Positions 7,450 to 14,882 of a stretch of DNA of 17,695 nt are shown one piece after another. The stretch is from Candidatus Cloacimonadota bacterium (GTDB lineage: Bacteria > Cloacimonadota > Cloacimonadia > Cloacimonadales > Cloacimonadaceae). How positions within the stretch are numbered: the first letter of the stretch is position 1; every line of letters begins with the position of its first letter. The stretch spans positions 1 to 17,695 of the forward strand of contig JAGOIS010000014.1 in NCBI GenBank assembly GCA_017995495.1, in the 5' to 3' direction. The notes under the pieces are model-generated. The model had not been told where the DNA came from and searched no databases. It worked only from the letters and a program-made list of their open reading frames with translations. Made by a program: the position numbers and the translations under genes.

Positions 7450-9311
7450 TCGGAGGTCTCCGGGATTTGTTCCAGGGCTTTGAGCAGGTCGGCCTTGCTA
7501 AACAGCTCGGCCATTTTGATGGGATCGCGGCCCGGGATGTAGAGCACATTGAAGGGCACGCCGATGCTGCCGCCCTTTTGTATCCAGTCTTTGAGGACAG
7601 GGTCTTCACGGGTGAAATCTCCCTTGAGCAGCACCACGCCGCGCTTCTCAAATTCCGCCTGGATGTCGGGCTGATGCAGCACTTTCTTTTCGTTGACCTT
7701 GCAGTTGGTGCACCAGGCGGCGCCGATATCCAGAAACACGGTTTTACCCTCGGCCTGGAGGCGCGCAAAGAGTTCCGGATTGAACACATACCAGCCGGGA
7801 TGGTCCGCGGGCTGCATTCCGTCGAACGCGGCCGCAGTGCCGGGTTGGGGCCGGTATTCTTCTTTCCAGGGCAGCAGGGTGGAGGCGGAAAAGGCGATCG
7901 CGGCCAGGGCGGCGAGGCCCAGAACGAACTGCAGCCACTTTTTATGTTCGGGGCGCACGAAGCGGCCGTAGAGCCAGGCCGCGAAGCCCAGGTAAACCAG
8001 GTAGAGCCCTGTTTTCATCAGGTAGGGCCCGCTTTTGGTGAGGCCCCAAACGTTGGAAAAGTATTTCCAGGTGAGATACATCAGGATGAAGCCCATCAGT
8101 TCTTTGAAGATGTTCATCCATTCGCCGGGTTTGGGGATCAGTTTGAGGGCTTTGGGGAAGAGGCTGATGATGATGAAAGGCAGGGCAAAGCCCACGCCGA
8201 TCAGCAGAAAAAAGAGCACCAGCATCGGCGAAGACAGGCGCACAGCCACTTCCAGCGCCGGCCCCATGAAGGGCCCCATGCAGGAAAAGCCCAGCAGAAA
8301 AGCGAAGACCCCGCCGAAAAAGGAACCAGCGTAACCCTTTTTGGAAGTGGTTTTGGCGGCGGCGTTCATTCCGGGCACGGTCATTTCCCAAACTCCCATC
8401 AGCGACAGCCCGAACAGGAACAGGATGCTCATCATGATAAGGTTGTAAAGCAGGCTTTGGCTAAGGAACCCGTAGGTGAGATTCACCCCCGAAGCTCGCG
8501 CGATCACAAACACAGCCGCGATGGAGCCGAAGGAGAGCAGCACCCCCAGGGTGTAAACCAAGGTGTGGATCAGGACTTTGGTTACATCTTTCTGAGCCTG
8601 GTTCACCATGCTCATGGCGCGGATGGGCAAAATAGGCAGCACGCAGGGCGTGAGGTTCAGCACCATGCCGCCCAGCAGAGCCAGCAGCAGGTAATACCAG
8701 ATCCGGCCGCCGGTGGCTTTGTCCGGTGAGGCTGGCTCCGCCGCGGTTTCAGCGGTGGCCGAAACGGCAAGGCTGTCCCCGGCTAAAACCTCTACCGCGG
8801 TTGGTTCCGGTTCCACCGTTTCCGTGCCGGCCGCCGCGGCGTCTTCCAAGGGCAGGATCTCCAGGTTAACGCTGCCTTCCGCGTCCTGGGGTGGGTCGCA
8901 AAAACCGCTGGTCAGATGGCAAAGGCCAAAGGTCATCGAGGCCCTTAGTTTCAGTTTGCCCGGTTTGGCTGTCTTGCTCACAGTGAAGGGACGGCTCAGG
9001 GTGAGGGACTTGTAATACTCCCAGATGCCGTCCTTTTCTTTGGTGGGACGGGGATACTGGGTTTTACTAAAAGTCAGCTGGGGATAATCGCCCACCTGGA
9101 CCAGATAGAGATATCCGTCCTCGCCCTCGGCGGGGTCGTAGGACTGCTTCTTTTCCGGATCGCTGATGGTCAGCGTTGCCCGCAGGACACCTTTGTCCCC
9201 AGGTTTAAGTTGATTGGGGCTAACGCTGAATTTCACGCCCTGCGCTGTAAGCAGCAGAGTGGAACCAACCATCAACACCAGCAGGAAGAGCGTCTTTGGC
9301 TTAAGGCGCAT
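7446..9311 (-). CDS. dsbD: Thiol:disulfide interchange protein DsbD
   Basis: 621 residues in the full three-part DsbD plan. After a signal peptide, the N-terminal periplasmic domain (~25-155) carries Cys131 and Cys138 (CHLTSGFC). The membrane domain (~203-480, about eight or nine segments) has one cysteine in NLTPCVLPI (Cys223) and one in GFSCMGPFMGP (Cys344). The C-terminal thioredoxin-like domain (~500-621) has AAWCTNCK (Cys534, Cys537). These six are the only cysteines in the protein, exactly the three redox pairs known from E. coli DsbD. The protein takes electrons from cytoplasmic thioredoxin and passes them to periplasmic CXXC proteins. An acidic, Ala/Glu/Thr-rich linker (~155-200) joins the first two domains. 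GGAGG at 9318-9322, 6 nt from the ATG, is a strong ribosome site. Its next gene overlaps by 4 bp. It opens the redox island and probably powers it. Confidence 0.95.
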   Translation of the reverse strand: MRLKPKTLFLLVLMVGSTLLLTAQGVKFSVSPNQLKPGDKGVLRATLTISDPEKKQSYDPAEGEDGYLYLVQVGDYPQLTFSKTQYPRPTKEKDGIWEYYKSLTLSRPFTVSKTAKPGKLKLRASMTFGLCHLTSGFCDPPQDAEGSVNLEILPLEDAAAAGTETVEPEPTAVEVLAGDSLAVSATAETAAEPASPDKATGGRIWYYLLLALLGGMVLNLTPCVLPILPIRAMSMVNQAQKDVTKVLIHTLVYTLGVLLSFGSIAAVFVIARASGVNLTYGFLSQSLLYNLIMMSILFLFGLSLMGVWEMTVPGMNAAAKTTSKKGYAGSFFGGVFAFLLGFSCMGPFMGPALEVAVRLSSPMLVLFFLLIGVGFALPFIIISLFPKALKLIPKPGEWMNIFKELMGFILMYLTWKYFSNVWGLTKSGPYLMKTGLYLVYLGFAAWLYGRFVRPEHKKWLQFVLGLAALAAIAFSASTLLPWKEEYRPQPGTAAAFDGMQPADHPGWYVFNPELFARLQAEGKTVFLDIGAAWCTNCKVNEKKVLHQPDIQAEFEKRGVVLLKGDFTREDPVLKDWIQKGGSIGVPFNVLYIPGRDPIKMAELFSKADLLKALEQIPETSE

Positions 9312-9359
9312 CCAAAACCTCCACGGTTTTTGTATTTTGCTGGTAAATTAGTGTGCAAC
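9312..9359 (-). promoter_or_regulatory. Leader of dsbD: strong RBS and possible promoter
   Basis: The 48-bp gap after the EamA gene holds GGAGG at 9322-9318, ideally placed for dsbD. Further upstream, TTGCAC (9358-9353) is followed after 18 nt by TACAAA (9334-9329), four matches to the -10 consensus. This could start a redox-operon transcript separate from the upstream genes. The RBS is well supported; the promoter is weak. Confidence 0.3.
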
Positions 9360-10283
9360 TCACATTCCATATGGTGGAATATTTTCCAGGACTGTTTTGC
9401 CCCGTTTGCGTTTAAGATCATGATACTGAGAGACCAGAAGCCCCAGAATGGTCAGCGTCACCCCTGCCACCGTTCGCCAGGAAACCCTGTCGCCCAGGAT
9501 CAGCCAGGCCAGAATGACGGTGAAAACCGGGATCAGGTTGGTGAAGATGTTGGAGCGGATCACCCCCAGTTCGCGGAGCACCCCGGTGTAAAGCAGGAAA
9601 GCCCCGACTGAGGCGAAGACGGACATGGCGGCGATGGTCAGCAGCCCTTCGCCGGAGTGCCGCAGAGTGGAAAAATGTCCCCAGTCGAAGATCAGGAACA
9701 CGGGCAGCATATAGAGCATGCCAAAAAAGTTTTGCCAGGCCACGATCGTGAGGGAACGGTACTTGAGCGTGATGCTGCGCACGGTGATCCCATAGAACAT
9801 GCCGGCAAAGACAGCCAGCATCAGCAACAGGATCCCTTTCAGGGTTCCCGAAACATCCTGCTCGGCGAAACTTAGCAGCGCGACCCCGGCAAACGAGACC
9901 AGCAGGCCAACTATCAGCAAAAAGTAAATCTTTTCCTTGAGAAACAGCCACGCCCCCAAGGCCGTGACCAGCGGGATGGTGGAAATGATCAGCGAGCCCA
10001 GGGTGGAGGACACGAACTGCATGCCGTTGGCCTCGCCCAAAAAGTAGAGAAAAGGCTCAAAAAAAGCCACCATCATCAGGTAGAGCAGGTCTTTTTTCTC
10101 CACCCGCTCCCTTTGTTTGAAGAGGAAGATCACCCCGAACATCAGCGCCGAAGCCAGGGCCAGGCGCAGAAACACGATCTCGTAGGGCCGGTAGGTGGCC
10201 AGCGCCACTTTGATCCACACGAAGGTAAGCGCCCAAAACAGCATGGCGCCCGCAGCTTTCAAATAGGTGATCCCCTGCCTCAT
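9360..10283 (-). CDS. EamA-family (DMT superfamily) transporter
   Basis: 307 residues, almost entirely hydrophobic, about ten membrane helices arranged as two EamA repeats (~9-138 and ~149-287). Each repeat ends in the usual Leu-Gly/Lys-Glu or Gly-Asp turn: STLGSLIISTIPLVTALGAWLFLKEKI in pieces at ~93-119, and NLIPVFTVILAWLILGDRVS at ~249-268. The family exports amino acids, nucleotide precursors or other small metabolites; the substrate cannot be told from sequence. The C-terminal tail is basic (KRKRGK), consistent with a cytoplasmic end. The ATG at 10283 has no clear Shine-Dalgarno sequence but lies 15 bp after the ferredoxin stop, so coupling is likely. It is not obviously connected to the redox genes that follow after 48 bp. 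Confidence 0.9.
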   Translation of the reverse strand: MRQGITYLKAAGAMLFWALTFVWIKVALATYRPYEIVFLRLALASALMFGVIFLFKQRERVEKKDLLYLMMVAFFEPFLYFLGEANGMQFVSSTLGSLIISTIPLVTALGAWLFLKEKIYFLLIVGLLVSFAGVALLSFAEQDVSGTLKGILLLMLAVFAGMFYGITVRSITLKYRSLTIVAWQNFFGMLYMLPVFLIFDWGHFSTLRHSGEGLLTIAAMSVFASVGAFLLYTGVLRELGVIRSNIFTNLIPVFTVILAWLILGDRVSWRTVAGVTLTILGLLVSQYHDLKRKRGKTVLENIPPYGM

Positions 10284-10298
10284 GGTTGGTGCGAATAC

Positions 10299-10832
10299 CT
10301 AATCGCCGGAGATGGCGCCCACGGGGCAGCCTCTGAATTTGCCGTTTCCTTCCACACAGATGCCGCATTCGGTGCATTTGGCGGGATCGATCTGGGCCTT
10401 TCCCCGGCTGAAAGTGATCGCGCCGGTGGGGCAGGGAGCCAGGCAGAGCCTGCAGCCGATGCAGGTTTGGGGGCTCACCCGGTAGCTGGCGGATCCGCCG
10501 GTGGCAAAGGAGCCCTGGCTGAAATCCCTCAGCCTAAGCCACTCGGGGTTGTGCCCCTGGCGGAGTTTTTCCACCAGCAGCAGGTCCTGGTCGCGGATGC
10601 CTTCCACAAAGAGGGTGTCGCCGCTGGCGAAGCTCAATCCCAGTGAATCCAGCTGGGCCGCGGGGGCCAGCAGTAGGCGCAGTTCTTCGCCGGAAGCTTC
10701 CTGCAGCCAAAGCTGAGAACCCCGGAGAGCCAGGATGCCGCCATGGGCGCTGGTTTCCCGCGCCAGGTCGATGGCGGCGAAGGCCGGCAAGGCGGCAAGA
10801 GCCGCGACCAATAAAATCAACATATATCTCAT
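10299..10832 (-). CDS. Exported protein with double [4Fe-4S] ferredoxin domain
   Basis: 177 residues. The N terminus is a Sec-type signal peptide (hydrophobic ~4-19, AFA-AID cleavage context). Residues ~25-95 are beta-rich and could be a small OB-like domain (GDTLFVEGIRDQDLLLVEKL). The end (~115-177) is a bacterial-type ferredoxin. The first set is CIGCRLCLAPCP (Cys124, 127, 130, 134). The second is CTECGIC with a nine-residue stretch before the fourth ligand, GCP (Cys153, 156, 159, 169). All eight ligands are present, so two [4Fe-4S] clusters are expected. A Sec signal on an iron-sulfur protein is unusual, since folded cluster proteins normally use Tat or stay inside. The ATG overlaps the manC stop by 4 bp (ATGA), and AAGGA lies 9 nt upstream. 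Partner and role are unknown. Confidence 0.8.
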   Translation of the reverse strand: MRYMLILLVAALAALPAFAAIDLARETSAHGGILALRGSQLWLQEASGEELRLLLAPAAQLDSLGLSFASGDTLFVEGIRDQDLLLVEKLRQGHNPEWLRLRDFSQGSFATGGSASYRVSPQTCIGCRLCLAPCPTGAITFSRGKAQIDPAKCTECGICVEGNGKFRGCPVGAISGD

Positions 10833-11884
10833 AACAGGTCATCCTTGTTCTGTTTTTGCAGTTGTTCCACCACTTTTTTCACCTCTTCGCTCCGGGACTT
10901 GGTGGCCACCAAAATGGCATCCCCGGTTTCCACCACACACAGCCCCTCCACGCCAATCAGCGCCACATATTTGTCGCTGTAAACATAGTTGTCGCGGGCG
11001 TCCAGCGCGAATCCCGGCTGCTGGAAGCTGTTCAGTTCGTTGTCCGCGGCACTGATGTCTGCCAGCGCTTTCCAGGAACCAACATCGCTCCAGCCGTAAC
11101 CAACCGGGATCACCGCCCTGCGGCTGGCCGGTTCCATGATGCCGACATCGATCGGCACACGCGGCATGCGGGCGTAAACTTCGGCCACGGCGGCTTCGGT
11201 GGCTCCCGCAGCGCGCAGGTCCAGCACTTCCCCGGCGATGTCCAAAACATCGGGCAGAAAATCCCTGAAGGCCTGTCCGATCGCTTCCAGGGTCCAGCAA
11301 AACATGCCGCTGTTCCACAGGAAGCTGCCCGCGCGCAGAAACTCTGTCGCGGTGGCCAGATCGGGTTTTTCCTTGAAGCGCGAAACCCGATACACCCCGG
11401 GTTCCAGCTCTTCGCCGCATTCGATGTAGCCATAGCCTGTGGCGGGATACTCCGGCACTATGCCAAAGGTGACCAGCGCTTTTGTCTTTGCCACTTTCTC
11501 CGCTTGGACAAGGCTGTCCAGAAACCCTCCAACTTCGCGGATCACGTGGTCGGCGGGCAGCACCACCATGCATTCCTCCGGAGGATGGAGCTTTTGCAGC
11601 CGCGCCAGGCCCAGCGCGATGCAGGGGGCGGTGTTCATCCCGAAAGGTTCGATGATGACGTTGTCCACCGGGATTTGGGGCAGATGCTCCCGCACCAGCT
11701 CAGCTTGTGAAGCGGCGGTCACCACAAAGACACGCTCAGCCGGGACCAAGGGTTCCAGACGCTCAAAAGTGAGCTGCAGCATGGATTTGGAGCCGGCGAT
11801 CCTGAGGAATTGTTTAGGACATGAAGCCCGGCTGGCGGGCCAAAAACGGGTGCCGGAACCTCCGGCCATGATCAGCGCGAGCAT
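10829..11884 (-). CDS. manC: Mannose-1-phosphate guanylyltransferase (GDP-mannose synthesis)
   Basis: 351 residues, a single nucleotidyltransferase domain without the C-terminal phosphomannose isomerase half of long ManC forms. Motifs in order: GGSGTRFWP (8-16, nucleotide binding), PKQFL (23-27), PADH (110-113), GYGYIE (150-155), FKEKPD (170-175), WNSGMF (190-195), PIDVGIMEP (244-252) and GWSDVGSW (264-271). These define the GDP-mannose pyrophosphorylase family, which makes GDP-mannose from mannose-1-phosphate and GTP for surface polysaccharides and glycans. AAGGGG is 8 nt from the ATG. The gene lies 15 bp after lolA and overlaps the ferredoxin gene by 4 bp, so these are probably one transcript. 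Other NDP-sugar specificity cannot be fully excluded, but the WNSGMF and GWSDVGSW motifs fit mannose well. Confidence 0.9.
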   Translation of the reverse strand: MLALIMAGGSGTRFWPASRASCPKQFLRIAGSKSMLQLTFERLEPLVPAERVFVVTAASQAELVREHLPQIPVDNVIIEPFGMNTAPCIALGLARLQKLHPPEECMVVLPADHVIREVGGFLDSLVQAEKVAKTKALVTFGIVPEYPATGYGYIECGEELEPGVYRVSRFKEKPDLATATEFLRAGSFLWNSGMFCWTLEAIGQAFRDFLPDVLDIAGEVLDLRAAGATEAAVAEVYARMPRVPIDVGIMEPASRRAVIPVGYGWSDVGSWKALADISAADNELNSFQQPGFALDARDNYVYSDKYVALIGVEGLCVVETGDAILVATKSRSEEVKKVVEQLQKQNKDDLL

Positions 11885-11899
11885 ATCTGTAACCCCTTC

Positions 11900-12517
11900 T
11901 CAGCGAATGATTTGAACGTCCTTGGGATAGGCCTGCTTCCAGACGGAGGCTGGAATGGAGCCGTTTAGCTTGATCCCGGAGAAACTATAGGTGACGCTGT
12001 TGCCGCTTTTATCCGTGTAGCCCAGCTTGCTGACGATCCCATTTTCTTTGTTCAGGGTTGCCGTGAGCGAACTCACCAGCTCGTCCTTGCGGGGCACCAG
12101 TTTCACGCTGGCAGAGCCTTTGTTCTGCGTGATTATGGTGACCGCGGATTTGGCCCAGTAGAGCTGCAGGATCTCCACCGGGTTCATCTTGCCAAATTGT
12201 GGCTGCACGACGCTTTTGAACAGCGTTTTGGACGACGCGTCATATAGTTCCACCCCTCCGTTTTCGATCTTCAGCACCTGGGTGGCGGGTTTGCTGAAAC
12301 TCATCAGCATGCGCCCCGGAGTGAAATAGATCTTGCCGGAGTAGGTGATGGTCTTCTTGAATTGGGGATAGTGGTTGTTCTGCTGCACATTGGCCTGGAA
12401 ACTTGACAGGCCCTTGTAGGCAAACTGCAGCTTGGCATACAGCTCAGAACTGGTCAGGGCGCCAATTGCCGTCCCAGCCGCCAGCAGCGCCAGCAAAACA
12501 AATATGCTCTTCTTCAT
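11900..12517 (-). CDS. lolA: LolA-like outer-membrane lipoprotein carrier
   Basis: 205 residues with a signal peptide (MKKSIFVLLALLAAGTAIGA). The mature part has the LolA layout: an opening helix LYAKLQFAYKGLSSFQANVQQ, a strand run with GKIYFTPGRMLMSFSKPATQVLKI and GVELYDASSKTLF, then VPRKDELVSSLTATLNKENGIVSKL. LolA shuttles lipoproteins through the periplasm from LolCDE to the outer membrane. Here it could serve the LptE-like and NTF2/Omp28-like lipoproteins in this window. The gene follows ftsK, an order also known in Proteobacteria (ftsK-lolA). AAGGA is 6 nt from the ATG. LolA and LolA-like proteins are weakly conserved, so membership rests on fold pattern and gene order rather than strict motifs. 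Confidence 0.85.
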   Translation of the reverse strand: MKKSIFVLLALLAAGTAIGALTSSELYAKLQFAYKGLSSFQANVQQNNHYPQFKKTITYSGKIYFTPGRMLMSFSKPATQVLKIENGGVELYDASSKTLFKSVVQPQFGKMNPVEILQLYWAKSAVTIITQNKGSASVKLVPRKDELVSSLTATLNKENGIVSKLGYTDKSGNSVTYSFSGIKLNGSIPASVWKQAYPKDVQIIR

Positions 12518-12599
12518 CTCATATCCTTGTAGAAGTTGGATCAGCCCGGTGGAACGCTTTCCTGCAGTTAATACTCTCGCGTGGCCGCCATCCTGCGCA
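12518..12599 (-). other. 82-bp gap between ftsK and lolA
   Basis: Besides the lolA ribosome site (AAGGA) I see no convincing hairpin, T-tract or promoter. A 10-codon frame starting right after the ftsK stop is too short to support as a gene. Confidence 0.4.
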
Positions 12600-14873
12600 T
12601 TACCCGTCCTCGCGGATGATGCCGCGCTGGATCAGATCGTTCCTGGTGGCCAGCACGTCGCGGGATTTGCTGCCGAGATGGGGTCCGATGATCCTGGCCC
12701 GTTCCAGCAGGTCGATCAATCTGCCCGCCCGGGCGTAGCCGATCCTGAAATGCCGCTGTAGCATTGAGACCGAGGCCGTGTTGGCGCTCACCACTATCCT
12801 GGCGGCCTCGGGGAAAAGCTCGTCGTCATATTCAAAATCCCCCGGCTCGTCCTCATCCCTGCTGACGATGCTGAAATCCTGTTGGGGCTTGGGTTGCATG
12901 GCCAAAAACTCACAGACCCTGGCGATCTCGTGATCGGAGACGTAGGCGCCGTGGATCCTTTCTGTGAGAGCCTTTCCGGGTGGCAGGAAGAGCATGTCGC
13001 CGCTGCCCAGCAGGCGTTCCGCGCCGATCTGGTCCAGGATCACGCGCGAATCCACCCGGGATGAGACCTGGAAGGCGATGCGGGCGGAAAAGTTGGCCTT
13101 GATCATGCCGGTGATCACCTTGATCGAGGGGCGCTGGGTGGCCAGGATCAGGTGGATGCCAACCGCGCGTGACATCTGGGCCAGCCGGGTGATCGGCAAC
13201 TCGATGTCCTTGCCGCTGGTGAGGATCAAGTCCGCGAACTCGTCCACCACGATCACGATGTAGGGCAGTTTTTCCAGTTCGCCTTCCTGCTCGGCTTTCT
13301 CGTTGAACGAGCCGATGTCGCGCACCCGGGCTTCCTGCAGCAGTTCATAGCGGTGCTCCATTTCCCGCACTGCCCAATACATGTTTTCCAAGGCCTGGTC
13401 CGGTTCGGTGACCACGGAGCCGATCAGGTGCGGAAGTCCATTGTAGCCAGCCAGTTCCACCCTTTTGGGGTCGATCAGGATCAGGCGCAGATCCTCCGGC
13501 TTGGTGCGCAGGATGAAGCTCATGATTATGGTGTTGATGCAAACGCTTTTACCGCTGCCAGTGGCCCCCGCGATCAGCAGATGGGGCATCCTGGCCAGAT
13601 CCGTAACCACGGGGCGTCCGGCGATGTCCTTGCCCAGCCCGAAAGCCAGTTTGGAATCCGCGTTCCTCATTTCTTCGCAAAGCAGAAGGTCGCGCAGGTA
13701 GATCATGTCCCGGGTCAGGTTGGGGATCTCGATGCCGATCAGACCGCGTCCAGGAATGGGGGCCTGCACGCGGATGGATTTGGCCTTGATGGCCAGGGCC
13801 AGGTCATCCGCGAGGGAGGTGAATTTGTTCACTTTCACTCCCTTGGCGGGCTCCAGCTCATATTGTGTGATGATGGGCCCGATGTTCACGTTGCGCACTT
13901 CCGCTTCGATGCCGAACTCCGCCAGCTTGCCTTTCAGCACCTGGCTGGTCCCCAGGATCTGGTTTTCGATCTCCTTGCGGTCGCGGTCGGAGAGTTTGAC
14001 CGGGCTTTCCAGAAAGTCCGCGATCGGGGGCATCACGTACTCGCGCTTATCTTCGGCCGGATTGTCAGGCTGCGGCGCGCGTGACTCTTTCTTATCTTTG
14101 GCAACGCTTTTGCCTGCTGTAACTGGATCCGCCGGCATAAAGCCGCCCGCATCCGGCTCCCCGGACTGGGAATGGTTTTGGATCACCGGAGCTGGAACGG
14201 GTTGGGCGGGAACATCTTTATTGATGGTCGGCTGGGGCGGTTTCTCTTTGCGGGGGCTTGATTCGGGGCGCGTTGTCAGGTCGGACCAGACCCGGGCGAA
14301 GAATTCCTTCATGCGGCGGTATTCGAAAAAGAGGATCAGGGCGAAGGCCATACCCAAAAACAGCAGCAGGGTCGCGCCGAAATTGTTGAACACGGCTTCC
14401 AGGCCTGTCCAGATCGCCTTGGGGATCAGGGTGTGACCGGGATCAACCAGGTTTCTGGACAGCCAGATCTGCTGCAGAAACCCCGCGATCAGCAGCAGAT
14501 AGAACTTTTGCCGGTTGCGGGATGACCGGGGGTCGAGAAAAAAGAGGAAACTGGCGATGCCCAACAACGCCGCCCCGATCAGGGAAAACCAATAACCGAA
14601 AAGGTAGGAGCAGGCGTAGCCGACCGTCACGCCGAACACCCCGATGGGATTGTCCACCTGCACGCCCTTTTGGAACACCGAGCTGAGCAGGTTGCCTTTC
14701 AGGCTCAGATAATCCTTGTCCGCCAGGATGGAATCCAGGCCATCGAGCAGGCTGATCAACACCAGCAGCGAAAGCAGCGTCACCAGACCCGCGAGCAGGC
14801 GTTTCTGCCAGAGTCTCAGCCCGCCGGAACGGGATCTTTTCGCGCTGACTTTCTTCCTGACGCCTTTGGCCAT
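12600..14873 (-). CDS. ftsK: FtsK/SpoIIIE-type DNA translocase
   Basis: 757 residues. The N-terminal ~185 residues carry about four membrane helices (~25-44, 76-113 as a pair, 125-140, 160-183). A Pro/Lys-rich linker follows (~200-280). The motor domain has Walker A GATGSGKS (436-443), Walker B IVIVVDEFADLI (539-550) and ATQRPS (578-583). The C-terminal winged-helix gamma domain (~690-750) has QRHFRIGYARAGRLIDLLE and GPHLGSKSRDV, the signature that reads KOPS/SRS-type polarity signals. FtsK pumps chromosome termini through the closing septum and helps dimer resolution. The linker is short compared with E. coli FtsK (~1330 aa) and close to SpoIIIE-type lengths (~790 aa). The gene lies 9 bp after ychF, and AGGA is 7 nt from the ATG. 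Confidence 0.96.
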   Translation of the reverse strand: MAKGVRKKVSAKRSRSGGLRLWQKRLLAGLVTLLSLLVLISLLDGLDSILADKDYLSLKGNLLSSVFQKGVQVDNPIGVFGVTVGYACSYLFGYWFSLIGAALLGIASFLFFLDPRSSRNRQKFYLLLIAGFLQQIWLSRNLVDPGHTLIPKAIWTGLEAVFNNFGATLLLFLGMAFALILFFEYRRMKEFFARVWSDLTTRPESSPRKEKPPQPTINKDVPAQPVPAPVIQNHSQSGEPDAGGFMPADPVTAGKSVAKDKKESRAPQPDNPAEDKREYVMPPIADFLESPVKLSDRDRKEIENQILGTSQVLKGKLAEFGIEAEVRNVNIGPIITQYELEPAKGVKVNKFTSLADDLALAIKAKSIRVQAPIPGRGLIGIEIPNLTRDMIYLRDLLLCEEMRNADSKLAFGLGKDIAGRPVVTDLARMPHLLIAGATGSGKSVCINTIIMSFILRTKPEDLRLILIDPKRVELAGYNGLPHLIGSVVTEPDQALENMYWAVREMEHRYELLQEARVRDIGSFNEKAEQEGELEKLPYIVIVVDEFADLILTSGKDIELPITRLAQMSRAVGIHLILATQRPSIKVITGMIKANFSARIAFQVSSRVDSRVILDQIGAERLLGSGDMLFLPPGKALTERIHGAYVSDHEIARVCEFLAMQPKPQQDFSIVSRDEDEPGDFEYDDELFPEAARIVVSANTASVSMLQRHFRIGYARAGRLIDLLERARIIGPHLGSKSRDVLATRNDLIQRGIIREDG

Positions 14874-14882
14874 GCTGCTTTC

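Noticed and set aside
7467..8729. A 420-codon open frame on the plus strand
   Set aside because: It is antisense to the membrane part of dsbD, has a His/Gln/Gly-rich composition typical of a mirrored GC-rich gene, and shows no domain or upstream ribosome site.
12563..12599. A 10-codon leader-like frame just after ftsK
   Set aside because: It has no ribosome site of its own and no attenuator hairpin or regulatory codon run, so chance is sufficient.
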